Source of the DNA: Leptospiraceae bacterium
GTDB lineage: Bacteria > Spirochaetota > Leptospiria > Leptospirales > Leptospiraceae
Length of the DNA: 64,000 nt
Reading direction: 5' to 3'
Assembly (NCBI GenBank): GCA_024233875.1
Contig: JACKPB010000006.1
Span: forward strand, 248,001 to 312,000
The notes beneath the pieces were generated by a model. It did not search any database, was not told where the DNA came from, and saw only the letters and a program-made list of their open reading frames with translations. The position numbers were made by a program, and so were the translations under genes. Position 1 is the first letter of the stretch; the number at the start of each line of letters is the position of its first letter. Below are positions 18,917 to 28,688 of this stretch, piece by piece.

Positions 18917-20641
18917 TTGCGAACCCCTTTGGTACTCATCCTTAGCCTCGGATATCCCCTGTATCTCTTACTTCAATTGTGGGGGCTATCCTCCCTCTGC
19001 CCCTATCCGGATTTTCTTTCCTGGGATGGAGATCTGAGGTTTGTCACAACTTTGAAGTTTCTGAAAGCACTGGAAAGCTTTGACGGACTCGGATTTTTGG
19101 GATTGATTTTGGATTCACCTACCTGGCCTGTTTTGAGAAATCTTTTTTCAATACCTTTTTTTTATGCAATGGGAGTGAAGGGGGAAACTGAAATCCTTCT
19201 CACTTATTTGAGTTTTTTCTCACTCTTTCCCCTTAGTTTTTTTCTATTTCACTCCCTCCGTAAAAAACTCTCCGATGCTTTTCTCGGTGTGAGTCTTCTC
19301 ACCCCCCTTCTTTTTAGCTCTCCTCCCTTCCTTCTCTATACCTCTTCTCCTATGCTGGAAGTTCAGGGTAGTTTCTTCTTCCTACTTTCTGTCTTTAGCT
19401 TTCATAGGTTTTTAAATTTTCACTTCCACAAAATCCTACCGGCGGCCCTGAGTATTTTCCTATTGTACCAAACTAAATATCCTTATGGATACATCTTCCT
19501 GTTCTTGATTTTTCTGTTTCTATTTTATGAGAATCCTCCTGAATTTATCGGGTTCGTGAAGAGGGGACTGAAGTTTCTTATCTCGGATACTCTCAATAGA
19601 ACCGCTCTTATCGCAATGACTCTCTTGATTTTCTTGCCCCGGTTTCTTACTTTCTTCAAACAGGGAAAGTCGCCGAGATATCTTCTCTTTCTAACGGGTC
19701 TCATAGGAATTTCTATCCTATTGAAGTTTGTAGGGAAAGAATCCCGGTCAGAAGAGAGGACTAGATTTGAAACCTACCAACTAGTCCTGAAGTTCTTCTT
19801 CCTTCCGGTCTTAGTTTGGACTCTGAGTCATCCGGATCGACTCGGAAGCTCAGGGGGAACGATATCTCATGTTCAGATGGAAGGGTTTCAGGTGGGTGTG
19901 GAAATTGTTCGGGATTGGAAGTATTGGATTTTTTTTCTGAAAACCCTGGGAATGGATGTTTGGTTCTCACCCTTTCTCGGTTGGACTATTTCCGGGATTC
20001 AGATACTTATTTTGATCCATGGATTTCTCAGAAAAAGAGTTCGGAGTCTGGCTTTTGTCCTGAGTCTTTTTGTTTGGCTTTCTGTTCTGGGCCTGACCTT
20101 TCTCACTCCAAATCATCAGGCCAGACATGTCTATCATTTGATTCCTGCTCTTCTGGTATCCTCAATCCTCGGAGGGATGGAATTCTTGTCTCCTTACCTA
20201 GTCCGGGTACCGATTTTCATTGGGATTTGGATATTTAGCATTTTGAGCCAACCTGTCCTGAGTCTTCGACCCTATCTCTGCTTTGGAGGAGTGATCCCTA
20301 TCTATGGAACTCCGATCTTTTTTGAAAAAAATCTCTCTCCTATGATGCAGGGGAAGATATTTCTCTTCAGCAAAATGCCGGAAGAACATTTGAATCATGC
20401 AGATACGGAACTGGTCTTTGCCCGAAAGGCATATGAATTTGGGGCTGAGGTTGAGTTTTCCGAAAGAAAATTCCTCAGGAATATCGACTCATTTCAAAAG
20501 ATCATTTCAGCCGGAAAGGTCTGCGGTGGAGAAGCGGAAAAGGAATTTCTAGAAAAAAGAGTAGGAAAAACCCTCCTCTCTGAAATGAAAATTGAGTCAG
20601 AAGAGGGTTGTCTGGAATCCTATCACCTGATTATTTATTGA
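18917..20641 (+). CDS. GT39/ArnT-like multi-spanning membrane protein
   Basis: 574 residues with about 12 transmembrane helices in the first 420, then a soluble C-terminal part. The first periplasmic loop carries FLSWDGDLRFVTT, the acidic pattern expected of lipid-linked-sugar transferases (GT-C fold, RgtA/ArnT type). It probably moves a sugar from a polyprenyl carrier to an envelope acceptor. The start is a TTG with no strong ribosome-binding site, so the N-terminus is tentative. It converges with the next gene, overlapping its stop by 11 bases. Confidence 0.65.
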   Translation: MRTPLVLILSLGYPLYLLLQLWGLSSLCPYPDFLSWDGDLRFVTTLKFLKALESFDGLGFLGLILDSPTWPVLRNLFSIPFFYAMGVKGETEILLTYLSFFSLFPLSFFLFHSLRKKLSDAFLGVSLLTPLLFSSPPFLLYTSSPMLEVQGSFFFLLSVFSFHRFLNFHFHKILPAALSIFLLYQTKYPYGYIFLFLIFLFLFYENPPEFIGFVKRGLKFLISDTLNRTALIAMTLLIFLPRFLTFFKQGKSPRYLLFLTGLIGISILLKFVGKESRSEERTRFETYQLVLKFFFLPVLVWTLSHPDRLGSSGGTISHVQMEGFQVGVEIVRDWKYWIFFLKTLGMDVWFSPFLGWTISGIQILILIHGFLRKRVRSLAFVLSLFVWLSVLGLTFLTPNHQARHVYHLIPALLVSSILGGMEFLSPYLVRVPIFIGIWIFSILSQPVLSLRPYLCFGGVIPIYGTPIFFEKNLSPMMQGKIFLFSKMPEEHLNHADTELVFARKAYEFGAEVEFSERKFLRNIDSFQKIISAGKVCGGEAEKEFLEKRVGKTLLSEMKIESEEGCLESYHLIIY

Positions 20642-21380
20642 AATTGATTGTGGATGTTTCCTGGTTTTCGGTCTTGGGTTTGGGTTCGGACTCGACTAAG
20701 ATTTCCTCTCCGTAGTCCAGATCCGGTTCGTCGTTCTCTTCCTCTTCTTCTTCGGGAATTGCATCGGGAATCGATTGCATCTGAGCGGTTTGCGACTTTG
20801 GATTGTTCATTTCCAGAGTCATGAGAAGACCATCGGTGGAGAGTCGGAGTGCCAGAAGTTTTTCCCGTATCTCTTCTACGGAAATGTCATTTCCAGCCTG
20901 AAACATATGAACATGCATAACCGCTGTGTTGTAGGAATTGTGAAGGTTGAAGAGAGATTGGGAGATCGTGGAGGGAGAAGAGATCTTGTTTTTGATGTAT
21001 TGCTTTCTTGCATAGGTAACAAGATAGACCACTCCCGAGTAGAAATACGTAGGAATGAGGATGATCAGTCCGGAAGAGATGAAGCCCCAATCTCTGTACT
21101 TGTGAAGCATAAAACGGCTCAGAACTATACTTGCTACTACTGTTGTGGTTACAGCGATAGCTAGATGAAAAATTCTGGTTTTCTTGCTCACTGCATTTAA
21201 TAAGATAGTAATTATCAGAGTTATCAGGAGAACGAATAAGAACTCTGTGGGAATGTAATGACTGAGCTGACTGAAAAACTCATTCAACTTGATATAACTT
21301 TTTAAAAGGGACTTTGCAGATCTTTCATAATTATGGTAGTCAGTCTTCAATATAGTGATAAAATCTTTTTCCTGTGGCAT
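20631..21380 (-). CDS. Hypothetical membrane protein with acidic tail
   Basis: 249 residues; three to four transmembrane helices (about 45-65, 72-90, 98-120), then a helical region and a strongly acidic tail from about residue 210 (PEEEEEENDEPDLDYGEE). AAAGGGA lies 7 bases before the ATG at 21380. No family recognised. Its start region overlaps, head to head, the open frame of the next forward gene. Confidence 0.65.
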   Translation of the reverse strand: MPQEKDFITILKTDYHNYERSAKSLLKSYIKLNEFFSQLSHYIPTEFLFVLLITLIITILLNAVSKKTRIFHLAIAVTTTVVASIVLSRFMLHKYRDWGFISSGLIILIPTYFYSGVVYLVTYARKQYIKNKISSPSTISQSLFNLHNSYNTAVMHVHMFQAGNDISVEEIREKLLALRLSTDGLLMTLEMNNPKSQTAQMQSIPDAIPEEEEEENDEPDLDYGEEILVESEPKPKTENQETSTINFNK

Positions 21381-22431
21381 GTTTAAATCCCTTTCTTTTC
21401 TTAAGAATTTAATCGGCAGAATCCATTTTTTTTTTAAATCAATAAGTTTTTCAAAAAGGCTTCTTGTATTTTATTTTCTTTTTTCTCTCCCTTTTTGGTA
21501 CTATCATGAGCGACATCTGCCGATATTTTTCTCTATTCCCCTAGTTTCGCTTGCCGGACTCCTCTCACTCCTTACTCTTTTTCTGAGTTTTTTCATTTTG
21601 AGCCTGTTTTTCAAGAAACCCTTTACGTTTTGGTTGGAGATTCCTTACATCGGAGGAATTCTTCTTTTTTTCCATGCTCTGGGAATCTTAGAAAATCGGG
21701 GGGGCTTGGTTTTCTTATTCTTAGTCTTTCTTGTCTTCTTGCTCTTTCGGATCACAAAGAGTAAGATCTACTATCAAATCATCCTGGTGGGAATCGCCAT
21801 TCTGGCCAATGGACTACTTTCTTTTCAATTTCTTCAAAAATCGGAAGAAATTCTTTTTCAATGGGTATTTCATGAGAAGTACAGAGAGCCCGTAGAAGAG
21901 TTCTGGACCTGGGAGTATGATGAATCTAAGAAGATCTGGAAAAATCCCAGTCTTCCCTTATCCTTTCAACCGGGTGAGGAGTTTGTGTTTCACAATCCAA
22001 AGGATTTGAAGAGCAAAGATATGACGGGATCGGGAGGGATCATGGGGATCATCAACCCATCCTCAAAGGATCCCGGGATCTATCCCTATCTTCGATTTTT
22101 CTTGATCACCGGCTACAATCGGGCGGATTTCAGTGAAATCAAAGAAGAATTTCAAAAAATTCTCGAACATGAAGAGAGAAAGGGAGAGATGGAAAGCATC
22201 ACTTCACTCGGAGACATCGAGGAACCGAAGCATAAATTTCCCGGACATTTTTGGAGATTCTATGACCGACTGAGACCGAGATACGGAAAAGCGGGATTCT
22301 ATCTGGTTAGAATGGGGGAGGGGAAGGTTCTCATCATCGACATTCGTGAGATCTATTCTGAAGAGTCCCCTCATTCTGAAGAAATTCAAAAGGTTCTGGA
22401 TTCTCTAAATTTTTCGGGTTCTTTTCAATAA
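21379..22431 (+). CDS. Hypothetical membrane protein with C-terminal soluble domain
   Basis: About 350 residues. The N-terminal half has about five transmembrane helices (RLLVFYFLFSLPF, LVSLAGLLSLLTLFLSF and others), then a soluble domain from about residue 160 with FYDRLRPRYGKAGFYLVR. The frame is open from a GTG at 21355; I prefer the ATG at 21379, but neither has a ribosome-binding site and the real start may be further in. It overlaps the start of the reverse gene and its last 7 bases overlap the stop of the M23 gene. Family not recognised. Confidence 0.6.
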   Translation: MFKSLSFLKNLIGRIHFFFKSISFSKRLLVFYFLFSLPFWYYHERHLPIFFSIPLVSLAGLLSLLTLFLSFFILSLFFKKPFTFWLEIPYIGGILLFFHALGILENRGGLVFLFLVFLVFLLFRITKSKIYYQIILVGIAILANGLLSFQFLQKSEEILFQWVFHEKYREPVEEFWTWEYDESKKIWKNPSLPLSFQPGEEFVFHNPKDLKSKDMTGSGGIMGIINPSSKDPGIYPYLRFFLITGYNRADFSEIKEEFQKILEHEERKGEMESITSLGDIEEPKHKFPGHFWRFYDRLRPRYGKAGFYLVRMGEGKVLIIDIREIYSEESPHSEEIQKVLDSLNFSGSFQ

Positions 22432-23516
22432 AGGGATACTTCCAGAACTGAGAGCGGGTTGATCATCACCCCATCCACTCTGAGACCGAGGTGGAGGTGG
22501 GGTCCTGTGGAAACTCCTGTGGATCCGATCTCTCCGATCTTGGTACCTTTTTTTACAAAATCACCTTCTTTGACCAGAGTCTTGCTTTGATGCATGTAGA
22601 GTGAAAACATCTGGGATCCGTGATCGATCACGGTGAAGATTCCCTCAAAAAACATACGTTCTGAAATGAGAACCTTGCCGTTCTGAATGGCATAGATAGG
22701 AAAACCAATCTTTCCCCGGAGATCAACTCCTCCATGGGGTTTGCCTTTTCTCTTGGGATGGTAGTATCGTTTTGTGTAGAATGGGCTGGTGACGAAGAGA
22801 GTATTTACCGGAGAGACAAATCTTCCGGAGATCTGCATATCAGAAATGGTGGAGAAGGCTTTTTGTTTCTTGAGATCGCATTTTTCGATAAATCTTTGAG
22901 TTTCTGCGGAATATCCTCTGGGAACATACTTCTTAGGGACCCGAAGTCTGCTGTACATCTTTCGAACCGGAAATTGGGTGTCCCGAATGTTTATGGAAAA
23001 TGTTTCTGTGGTGGACTTGGTTTTGGATTTCCTGTGAACGACTAGGTCATTCAGACCTACCTTTTGCTCCGGATGGATGGGAACGATGCCAATGTATCCT
23101 TTTCTTGTAGGGCTGAGAGAAATTTGAGTGTTTCTCCAGAGAATTCTGTACTGAGAGATGTCCAGTCTACACTCGGGATTATTGCTGTAAATTCTGAGGA
23201 AGGCCAGATTTCCCTGTCGGAATTGCTTTGCCCGGATCTTGATCACGTACCCCCGCCCTCTAAAGATCAATTCTTCGAAAGATGTGGGAATCTTGGTCTT
23301 TCTTTTGTACTTCAAGGGATCTACATAAGTGTATCTTGTTCTTTTTTTCTTTTTAGATTTCTTGCGAGAGTGAGTACGGCTGTGCTTTTTTTTATATTTG
23401 TAGGATACACTGCTTTTCTTGGAAGATGTAGACTTCTTGGATTTCTTTTTGGCATCCAGAGAAGGGACAAGAAGCAGGATTGTGAGCAATAGAGCAATAA
23501 ATTTCTTCATAAACAA
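22425..23516 (-). CDS. M23 family metallopeptidase with Lys/Ser-rich linker
   Basis: 363 residues. A signal peptide ending SLDA precedes a very basic linker (about 22-75, mostly Lys, Ser and Arg), which may hold it to anionic envelope polymers. The M23 domain lies in the C-terminal 130 residues with zinc motifs HGGVDL near residue 260 and HLHLGL near 338 and the signature GSTGVSTGPH. All ligands look intact, so it should be an active peptidoglycan endopeptidase. In-frame TTG (23516) and ATG (23510) are both possible starts. Confidence 0.9.
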   Translation of the reverse strand: MFMKKFIALLLTILLLVPSLDAKKKSKKSTSSKKSSVSYKYKKKHSRTHSRKKSKKKKRTRYTYVDPLKYKRKTKIPTSFEELIFRGRGYVIKIRAKQFRQGNLAFLRIYSNNPECRLDISQYRILWRNTQISLSPTRKGYIGIVPIHPEQKVGLNDLVVHRKSKTKSTTETFSINIRDTQFPVRKMYSRLRVPKKYVPRGYSAETQRFIEKCDLKKQKAFSTISDMQISGRFVSPVNTLFVTSPFYTKRYYHPKRKGKPHGGVDLRGKIGFPIYAIQNGKVLISERMFFEGIFTVIDHGSQMFSLYMHQSKTLVKEGDFVKKGTKIGEIGSTGVSTGPHLHLGLRVDGVMINPLSVLEVSLY

Positions 23517-23616
23517 ACAACTGATGTACTATAAAATCCTTTCTGACAGGAAATGGGGCTTCCTGCAAAGCATTTTTGGTAAATTTTGATATTTAGTTTA
23601 AATTTTTAAGAAAGCC

Positions 23617-23640
23617 GACTCCCTCCAAAGAGAGAGTCGA
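23617..23640 (-). terminator. Terminator of the NhaD gene
   Basis: A 10-bp stem with one mismatch (CGACTCCCTC with GAGAGAGTCG, loop CAAA) just after the stop. On the reverse strand it is followed by GGCTTTCTTAAAAATTT, moderately T-rich. Confidence 0.6.
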
Positions 23641-23648
23641 CAGAAGTT

Positions 23649-25178
23649 TTATTTGAAAAAGATAAAGGTAAGAACAATGAAGAGGGGAATGAGAATCGAA
23701 CCCGAGTAAAGTACATAACCACCAAAAGAAGGCATCTTTACATTGGTTTCTTCTGCCACTGCTTTTACCATGAAGTTTGGCGCGTTTCCGATATAGGTGT
23801 TTGCACCCATGAATACGGCTCCGACCGAGATTGCTTTGAGAATACCGGCATGTTCTGCTACGATAGTAGGAACACTGGCTCCATCAAATAGACCCTGAGC
23901 CAAACTTAGGAAGACTACGTACGTAGGTGCATTGTCCAGAACTGAGGAGAATAGACCTGTCATCCAAAAGAATTGGTACTGCTCGGTGACACCCAGGCTC
24001 TTTCCATTCGTTTCGAGGAGAACCAATGCGGGAATCATAGTGATGAAGATCCCTATAAAGAGATAGGCAACTTCCTGAATCGGATGAAAGGTAAATTTGT
24101 TTTCTACTCTGAATTTTGGATCTGAAGTAGCTTTGGAGATGAAGATCAGAGCTATCATACCCAGTTCGCGAATAAAACCTATGTAGTGGTTGTGCTTGAT
24201 TGCTTCAATGTATTTTTCGTTGAGGAAAGCGGCACAGAGGATGATCCCACCCAACCAGAGAAAGTTGATTTGTCCTGCTAGAGAGATGGGTTCAATCTCA
24301 GTCTTATCTCGTTTCACATCTTTGATGGTTTCTTTTCCGTAGGCAATTGTGTCCCAGATGAAATAAATTACCGAGAGAATAGCGATCGCCACTAGCATTT
24401 CGGGGAGAAGGTTGAAGGTCCACTCGAATGGAACTCCTTTTAGATACCCGAGAAAGAGAGGAGGATCTCCTAGAGGAGTCAAGGAACCACCTATGTTGGA
24501 TACCATGAAGATAAAGAATACGACTGTATGAACTACGTGTTTTCTTTCTGAGTTAGTTTTCAGAAGAGGGCGGATGAGAAGCATGGAAGCCCCTGTAGTT
24601 CCGATGAAAGAAGCCAGGAATGCACCCACTAAAAGGAAGAGAAGGTTGTTTATCGGCTTGGCTTCAATGTCACCCCGTAGAACAATCCCACCTGAAATAT
24701 AGAATAGGGAAGTCAGAAGGATGATGAACGGAATGTAGTCAAAAACCAACTGATGCACAACATTGTGCGAGTAGCCATTTGGGAGTAAAATAACCAGAGC
24801 GACTGCTGAAAGTGAAAGAGAAATGATCAGCTTATTGGTATTGTTTTCCCACCAATGGGGTAGATGTCCCGGAGCTATAGGAAATATAGCAATGCTGAGA
24901 AGAAGAAGAGCAAAAGGAATGACTGTCCAAATCGCCAGAGGACTTTGGTGACCGTGATGATCGCCCTCTGCTTTGTGTTCAGTTGCCTGTTGATCTTTGT
25001 TTTCGGCTCCATCGTGATTTACAGGAGCATCTTTGGTTCCCTCATCGGCCGGTTGTTCTGACTGAACGGGGTCTTTGACAGGAGCTGATTCTTCTGCAAA
25101 CAAATATCCGAGTTGAACATTACCAATGAGAAACAGAGTCAGGAAAAGACTGGAGATCTTTTTTATTTTCATACACAA
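23649..25178 (-). CDS. nhaD: NhaD-type sodium/proton antiporter
   Basis: 509 residues. After a signal-like first helix (residues 8-28) comes a polar, acidic and His-containing segment (about 29-78, with EHKAEGDHHGH), then about 12 transmembrane helices. Motifs match NhaD: FIGTTGASMLLIRPLL, SNIGGSLTPLGDPPLFLGYL, SSVLDNAPTYVVF and GANTYIGNAPNFMVKA. It should export Na+ in exchange for H+ at the inner membrane. The ~50-residue polar N-terminal extension is unusual and would face the periplasm. Single gene with its own terminator. Confidence 0.9.
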   Translation of the reverse strand: MCMKIKKISSLFLTLFLIGNVQLGYLFAEESAPVKDPVQSEQPADEGTKDAPVNHDGAENKDQQATEHKAEGDHHGHQSPLAIWTVIPFALLLLSIAIFPIAPGHLPHWWENNTNKLIISLSLSAVALVILLPNGYSHNVVHQLVFDYIPFIILLTSLFYISGGIVLRGDIEAKPINNLLFLLVGAFLASFIGTTGASMLLIRPLLKTNSERKHVVHTVVFFIFMVSNIGGSLTPLGDPPLFLGYLKGVPFEWTFNLLPEMLVAIAILSVIYFIWDTIAYGKETIKDVKRDKTEIEPISLAGQINFLWLGGIILCAAFLNEKYIEAIKHNHYIGFIRELGMIALIFISKATSDPKFRVENKFTFHPIQEVAYLFIGIFITMIPALVLLETNGKSLGVTEQYQFFWMTGLFSSVLDNAPTYVVFLSLAQGLFDGASVPTIVAEHAGILKAISVGAVFMGANTYIGNAPNFMVKAVAEETNVKMPSFGGYVLYSGSILIPLFIVLTFIFFK

Positions 25179-25384
25179 TCCCTAGAAATATTTTACTTTT
25201 AACAGGTTTTAGTTAGCTGATTTCGCATTCAAAGTTTTTTTTTCAATTTAAAAAAATTCTTATACTAATTTAAAACGATCAGGTAGTGTCTCATTTTTAA
25301 TCTGAGTCGGATAGAGATTGAATTTCTTTTTCTTCTCCGTTGCCGAAAGCGAATCAGGATAAGAAATCGATGAACGAGTCCTGA

Positions 25385-25951
25385 TTACCAGCCTACACCA
25401 CTGTTGTCTCTTGCTTTCTTTCGAAAGGTTTGCTTTTCGGACACTGCTACAGCCAGAGAGCTAATCTGAATGAACTCTACATTGAGAATCTGCTCGACGA
25501 TTTTCTTTCCATCGCTGCGGAACATATTTTCATCTATCCTGGAACGAATGAAGTAGTTGGGAGATTTGAGATCGCCCAGATCAAAGTCACTTCCCATTTG
25601 TTGGGAAATCTTGATCTCTTTGAGTTGGTCCTGTCGTTTTTCGGTTCTGAGTGTGTAGATTTTGTTCTTTATCATTTCCTGGACGAGAGCATTGTCAAAT
25701 ACATCAGTCGGGAGTTGTTCGGAAGTTTCATTTTTCGTTGGAGTGAGAGCGACGAAGATTCCCTCAGAGGATGGGTTTTTTTTGAAATAGACAGCGATCT
25801 TTTGGGTGATGATTCGTGCGGCCTCTTCCATCTCAGTTCGGGTGAGTCCACCGGTGTCAGACACCATGTCCGAGTCAGAATCCAATCTCTTGGCTCCGGA
25901 AGAGCAGGTAGCCAGCATGCTTAAGAGTATGAGCATGGATAAATATTTCAT
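25385..25951 (-). CDS. LpoB-like lipoprotein
   Basis: 188 residues from the ATG at 25951 (another in-frame ATG is at 25963). The lipobox LATC puts the lipid on C16. The domain has the PBP-activator LpoB pattern: EAARIITQKIAVYF, IFVALTPTKNET, ALVQEMIKNKIYTLRTEKRQ and PNYFIRSRIDE. LpoB of Enterobacteria activates PBP1B; in other bacteria the family is of unknown role. Alone in its region. Confidence 0.8.
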   Translation of the reverse strand: MKYLSMLILLSMLATCSSGAKRLDSDSDMVSDTGGLTRTEMEEAARIITQKIAVYFKKNPSSEGIFVALTPTKNETSEQLPTDVFDNALVQEMIKNKIYTLRTEKRQDQLKEIKISQQMGSDFDLGDLKSPNYFIRSRIDENMFRSDGKKIVEQILNVEFIQISSLAVAVSEKQTFRKKARDNSGVGW

Positions 25952-26223
25952 AAAATCCTCCATTCTCGATTTAGAGTTCTTTTTTAAATGAGATTGTCAA
26001 GAATTCTTTCCCCGGATTCCAGATTTCTGAAAAGAGGAGTTCAATTCTTTCGGAGTTCAAACTCATTCTGAGTCAGAGGAAGCAAAATCTGGATTAGAAA
26101 GTTTTGATTTTGAAATTTAGATTTACCAGAGAGCTGAATTTCATGAAATGTCTTTATTAGGAACCCAGGTCCGGTTCTTTTGAGAGAATTCTCAATTAAA
26201 AAATAGGAAAAAAGGTAAACAAT

Positions 26224-27216
26224 ATGGCAAACTTGAAGCATCCTAGAGAAGCACTATTTGAAGGGGAAAAACCATTCCCGATTATTCCTGCATGTGAGCA
26301 TTTTGCGGGATCAGAAAAACTCATTACCAAAGCACTGGAATTGCAGAACAAACTGGGTGGAATGTTTGATATTACTATGGATTGTGAAGACGGAGCCCAA
26401 ACCGGCAAAGAAAAAGAACATGCCGAGATGATAGTAAACATTCAAAACTCCGATCTGAACAAATTGAAAATGAGTGGAGTTCGAATCCATGATTATACCA
26501 ACGCATACTGGAAACAGGATGTGGATATCGTTGTGAAAGGTGCCGGAAATGTGATCGCTTACATCACTATTCCCAAACCTACCAAAGCCGCTCAGGTGGA
26601 AGAGATGATTTCTTACATTCAGGAATCAGCAAAGAAAAACAATATCACAAGAGAGATTCCCATTCATGTTCTCATTGAAACTCACGGAGCTCTTCTGGAT
26701 GTTGAAAAGATCGCTGCACTTCCCTGGATGCAGGTATTGGACTTCGGATTGATGGACTTTATCTCCGGACACCACGGTGCCATCCCTGCAAGTGCAATGA
26801 GAAGCCCCGGTCAGTTTGAGCATGAACTTCTCAGACAGGCAAAAGCAACAATGGTAGCCGCAGCTTTAGCTCACGGTGTTGTCCCCGCGCACAACGTAAC
26901 CTTAGATTTGAAAAATCCATACCAAACTTACAAAGATGCAAGTCGGGCAAGATATGATTTTGGATTCCTGAGAATGTGGTCGATTTATCCAACTCAGATT
27001 CAGGCCATCATCGATGCTATGGCTCCTGACTATAGCGAAGTGAAGACCGGTTGTGATATCCTACTCAAAGCTCAGGATTCTGAATGGGGACCGATTCAGC
27101 ATGATGGCGAACTTCATGATAGAGCGACCTATAGATATTTCTGGGAACTCGTTCAAAAAGCAAAAATCATGGGACAGAAACTTCCCGAAGAAGTCGAAAA
27201 AAGATTCTTCTCCTGA
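26224..27216 (+). CDS. HpcH/HpaI aldolase / CitE-like CoA ester lyase
   Basis: 330 residues with the CitE-type TIM-barrel signatures: FDITMDCEDGAQTG near residue 48-60 (metal-binding Asp/Glu), GVRIHDYTNAYW, HVLIETHGALLDVEKIAALP (catalytic Glu) and LDFGLMDFISGHHGA. Enzymes of this family cleave malyl-, citramalyl- or related CoA thioesters; the exact substrate is not evident. AAAAAAGGT lies 8 bases before the ATG. Single gene, flanked downstream by a hairpin and a family A repeat. Confidence 0.88.
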   Translation: MANLKHPREALFEGEKPFPIIPACEHFAGSEKLITKALELQNKLGGMFDITMDCEDGAQTGKEKEHAEMIVNIQNSDLNKLKMSGVRIHDYTNAYWKQDVDIVVKGAGNVIAYITIPKPTKAAQVEEMISYIQESAKKNNITREIPIHVLIETHGALLDVEKIAALPWMQVLDFGLMDFISGHHGAIPASAMRSPGQFEHELLRQAKATMVAAALAHGVVPAHNVTLDLKNPYQTYKDASRARYDFGFLRMWSIYPTQIQAIIDAMAPDYSEVKTGCDILLKAQDSEWGPIQHDGELHDRATYRYFWELVQKAKIMGQKLPEEVEKRFFS

Positions 27217-27237
27217 TTTTCCAAACGATTGTATTAC

Positions 27238-27255
27238 CTACCTACGGGTGGGTAG
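27238..27255 (+). terminator. Possible terminator after the lyase gene
   Basis: Short stem CTACC(TA) with (TG)GGTAG about 20 bases after the stop, followed by a pyrimidine-rich stretch. Weak. Confidence 0.35.
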
Positions 27256-27334
27256 TACAACTCCTTCTCTTTTCTCTCTCCAAATAAAAAAATAAACACT
27301 GACGGAGCCTATTTACCGGTTCTCATCGATCATT

Positions 27335-27476
27335 CACTCATCAATACACTTCGTTTGAAAGGTGAGGATAATGAAAAGAAGCCTTTCGCCAATGGTTCGA
27401 TCCGGCTCACCAACCGGGGACTCATCGTCCCCAAACCCCTATTATTATTGATCTATTAGTAAAATCTTATTCAAAT
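27335..27476 (+). repeat. Family A repeat, subtype with extra hairpin
   Basis: Contains AAAGGTGAGGATAATGAAA, GGGGACTCATCGTCCCC and the ATCTATTAGTAAAAT tail. Between hairpins 2 and 3 it has an extra piece with AATGGTT...AACC arms that is shared only with the copy at 28558. Confidence 0.8.
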
Positions 27477-27559
27477 AATAGGACGGGCTATGCCTTAGAA
27501 GAAATGAAAGTTGAATTGGGGTTGGGTTAGGGTTTGAATCGAGGGGTGAAAAATGAAAA

Positions 27560-27583
27560 AGGGGATGTAAGAGAACATCCCCT
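27560..27583 (-). terminator. Terminator of the 27605-28165 lipoprotein gene
   Basis: Perfect 9-bp stem AGGGGATGT / ACATCCCCT with a 6-base loop. On the reverse strand it is followed by TTTTTCATTTTTC, as expected for a Rho-independent terminator. Confidence 0.8.
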
Positions 27584-27604
27584 ATAGAAAGGATAGTTAA
27601 GAAA

Positions 27605-28165
27605 TTATTTTTTCTTAGCTGGTGCTGCTGCTTCTTCTTTTGTAGATTTTGCTGAATTAGTGATTGCTAATACAGCTGCTCTATCTGTGTTGTAAGTAGC
27701 GATCGGGCTGTAAGTATAGAGAACTAAAGATCCTGCTCCGGAGGGGCAAAGGATAACGTCTACATCAGCACTGTCTTTTTTGTCAGCAGACATAGTGTAG
27801 ATAGTAGTCACTTCAATTTTATTAGGAGTTGTGTTTTTAGCTACACGACCACCAACGATCTCTTTGTTCAAAGTTGTTTTGATTTTTTCGATCATTTTGG
27901 TAGATACTTTTTCAACATCTTTTTCAGTGATTACATCGATTACGATATCAATTTTATCTTTCACAGCGTGTAAAACAGGAGGAACGGAAGGTTCAGCTTC
28001 GAGTTTCCACTTAGCTGGGATAGTGATTTTGATACCGCATGCATCCAGTTGATGTTCCTGAGCAGAGTCTTTGGGTTCTAATACTGTTGTTCTGGGGATA
28101 GCCACACCGCAGTTTACTACGAGAAAAGTAGTTAAGATAGAGAGTAGAGATAGTTTTTTAATCAT
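27605..28165 (-). CDS. Hypothetical lipoprotein
   Basis: 186 residues; spirochaete-like lipobox LVVNC with the lipid on C19. The mature domain (about 35-165) starts ACGIKITIPAKWKLEAE, a beta-rich pattern like PsbP/DUF1795-type domains, and contains one further Cys in VILCPSG. It ends in an Ala/Lys tail (KEEAAAPAKKK). Function unknown. It is flanked by family A repeats on both sides and has its own terminator. Confidence 0.8.
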   Translation of the reverse strand: MIKKLSLLSILTTFLVVNCGVAIPRTTVLEPKDSAQEHQLDACGIKITIPAKWKLEAEPSVPPVLHAVKDKIDIVIDVITEKDVEKVSTKMIEKIKTTLNKEIVGGRVAKNTTPNKIEVTTIYTMSADKKDSADVDVILCPSGAGSLVLYTYSPIATYNTDRAAVLAITNSAKSTKEEAAAPAKKK

Positions 28166-28557
28166 CTTGTTTCCTTGAATTCCTAAAAATGGGATACCTA
28201 TAGCTTAAAAAATCAGAGTAATTTTTGTAAATCTTTTTTCCAATAAGTAGAAAACTTAGGGTTTTTCCGAGAAATTCACTTAAGTCCAGCTATATATCTC
28301 TACTTGATCTGAAGATTCAATTCATTTTCCTTTGTTTTTTTTATGATTTTGTATAAAAATCTATGCTCTTTCATTAAAAATAAAGTCTAAACCTTTTCAA
28401 AAAAAATAGGTACATTCCGCCCCAAAATGAAATCCGGATTTGTCTGAAAATCAATTGGATATACTACTAAGAGGGCCCTTAGAAAGCTATTCCGAATACA
28501 TTTTCAAGAGGGAATGCATTTGTATCGAAAGATCTAGATATACCAATTCTCATAAAT

Positions 28558-28688
28558 ACCTCACCGCACTTCGTACGAAAGGTGAGGATAATGAAAGGAA
28601 GCCTTTCGGCAATGGTTCGACCCGGCTCACCAACCATGGACTCATCGTCCCCAAACCCCTATTTTTAGATATTCATTTCGTTTACTGA
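28558..28688 (+). repeat. Family A repeat, subtype with extra hairpin
   Basis: CCTCACCGCACTTCG start, AAAGGTGAGGATAATGAAA, the AATGGTT...AACCAT insertion, and ACTCATCGTCCCCAAACCCC. It lies in the gene-free stretch 28166-28854; the rest of that stretch shows no gene. It is preceded by CCAATTCTCATAAAT, which is also the left landmark of family B. Confidence 0.8.
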
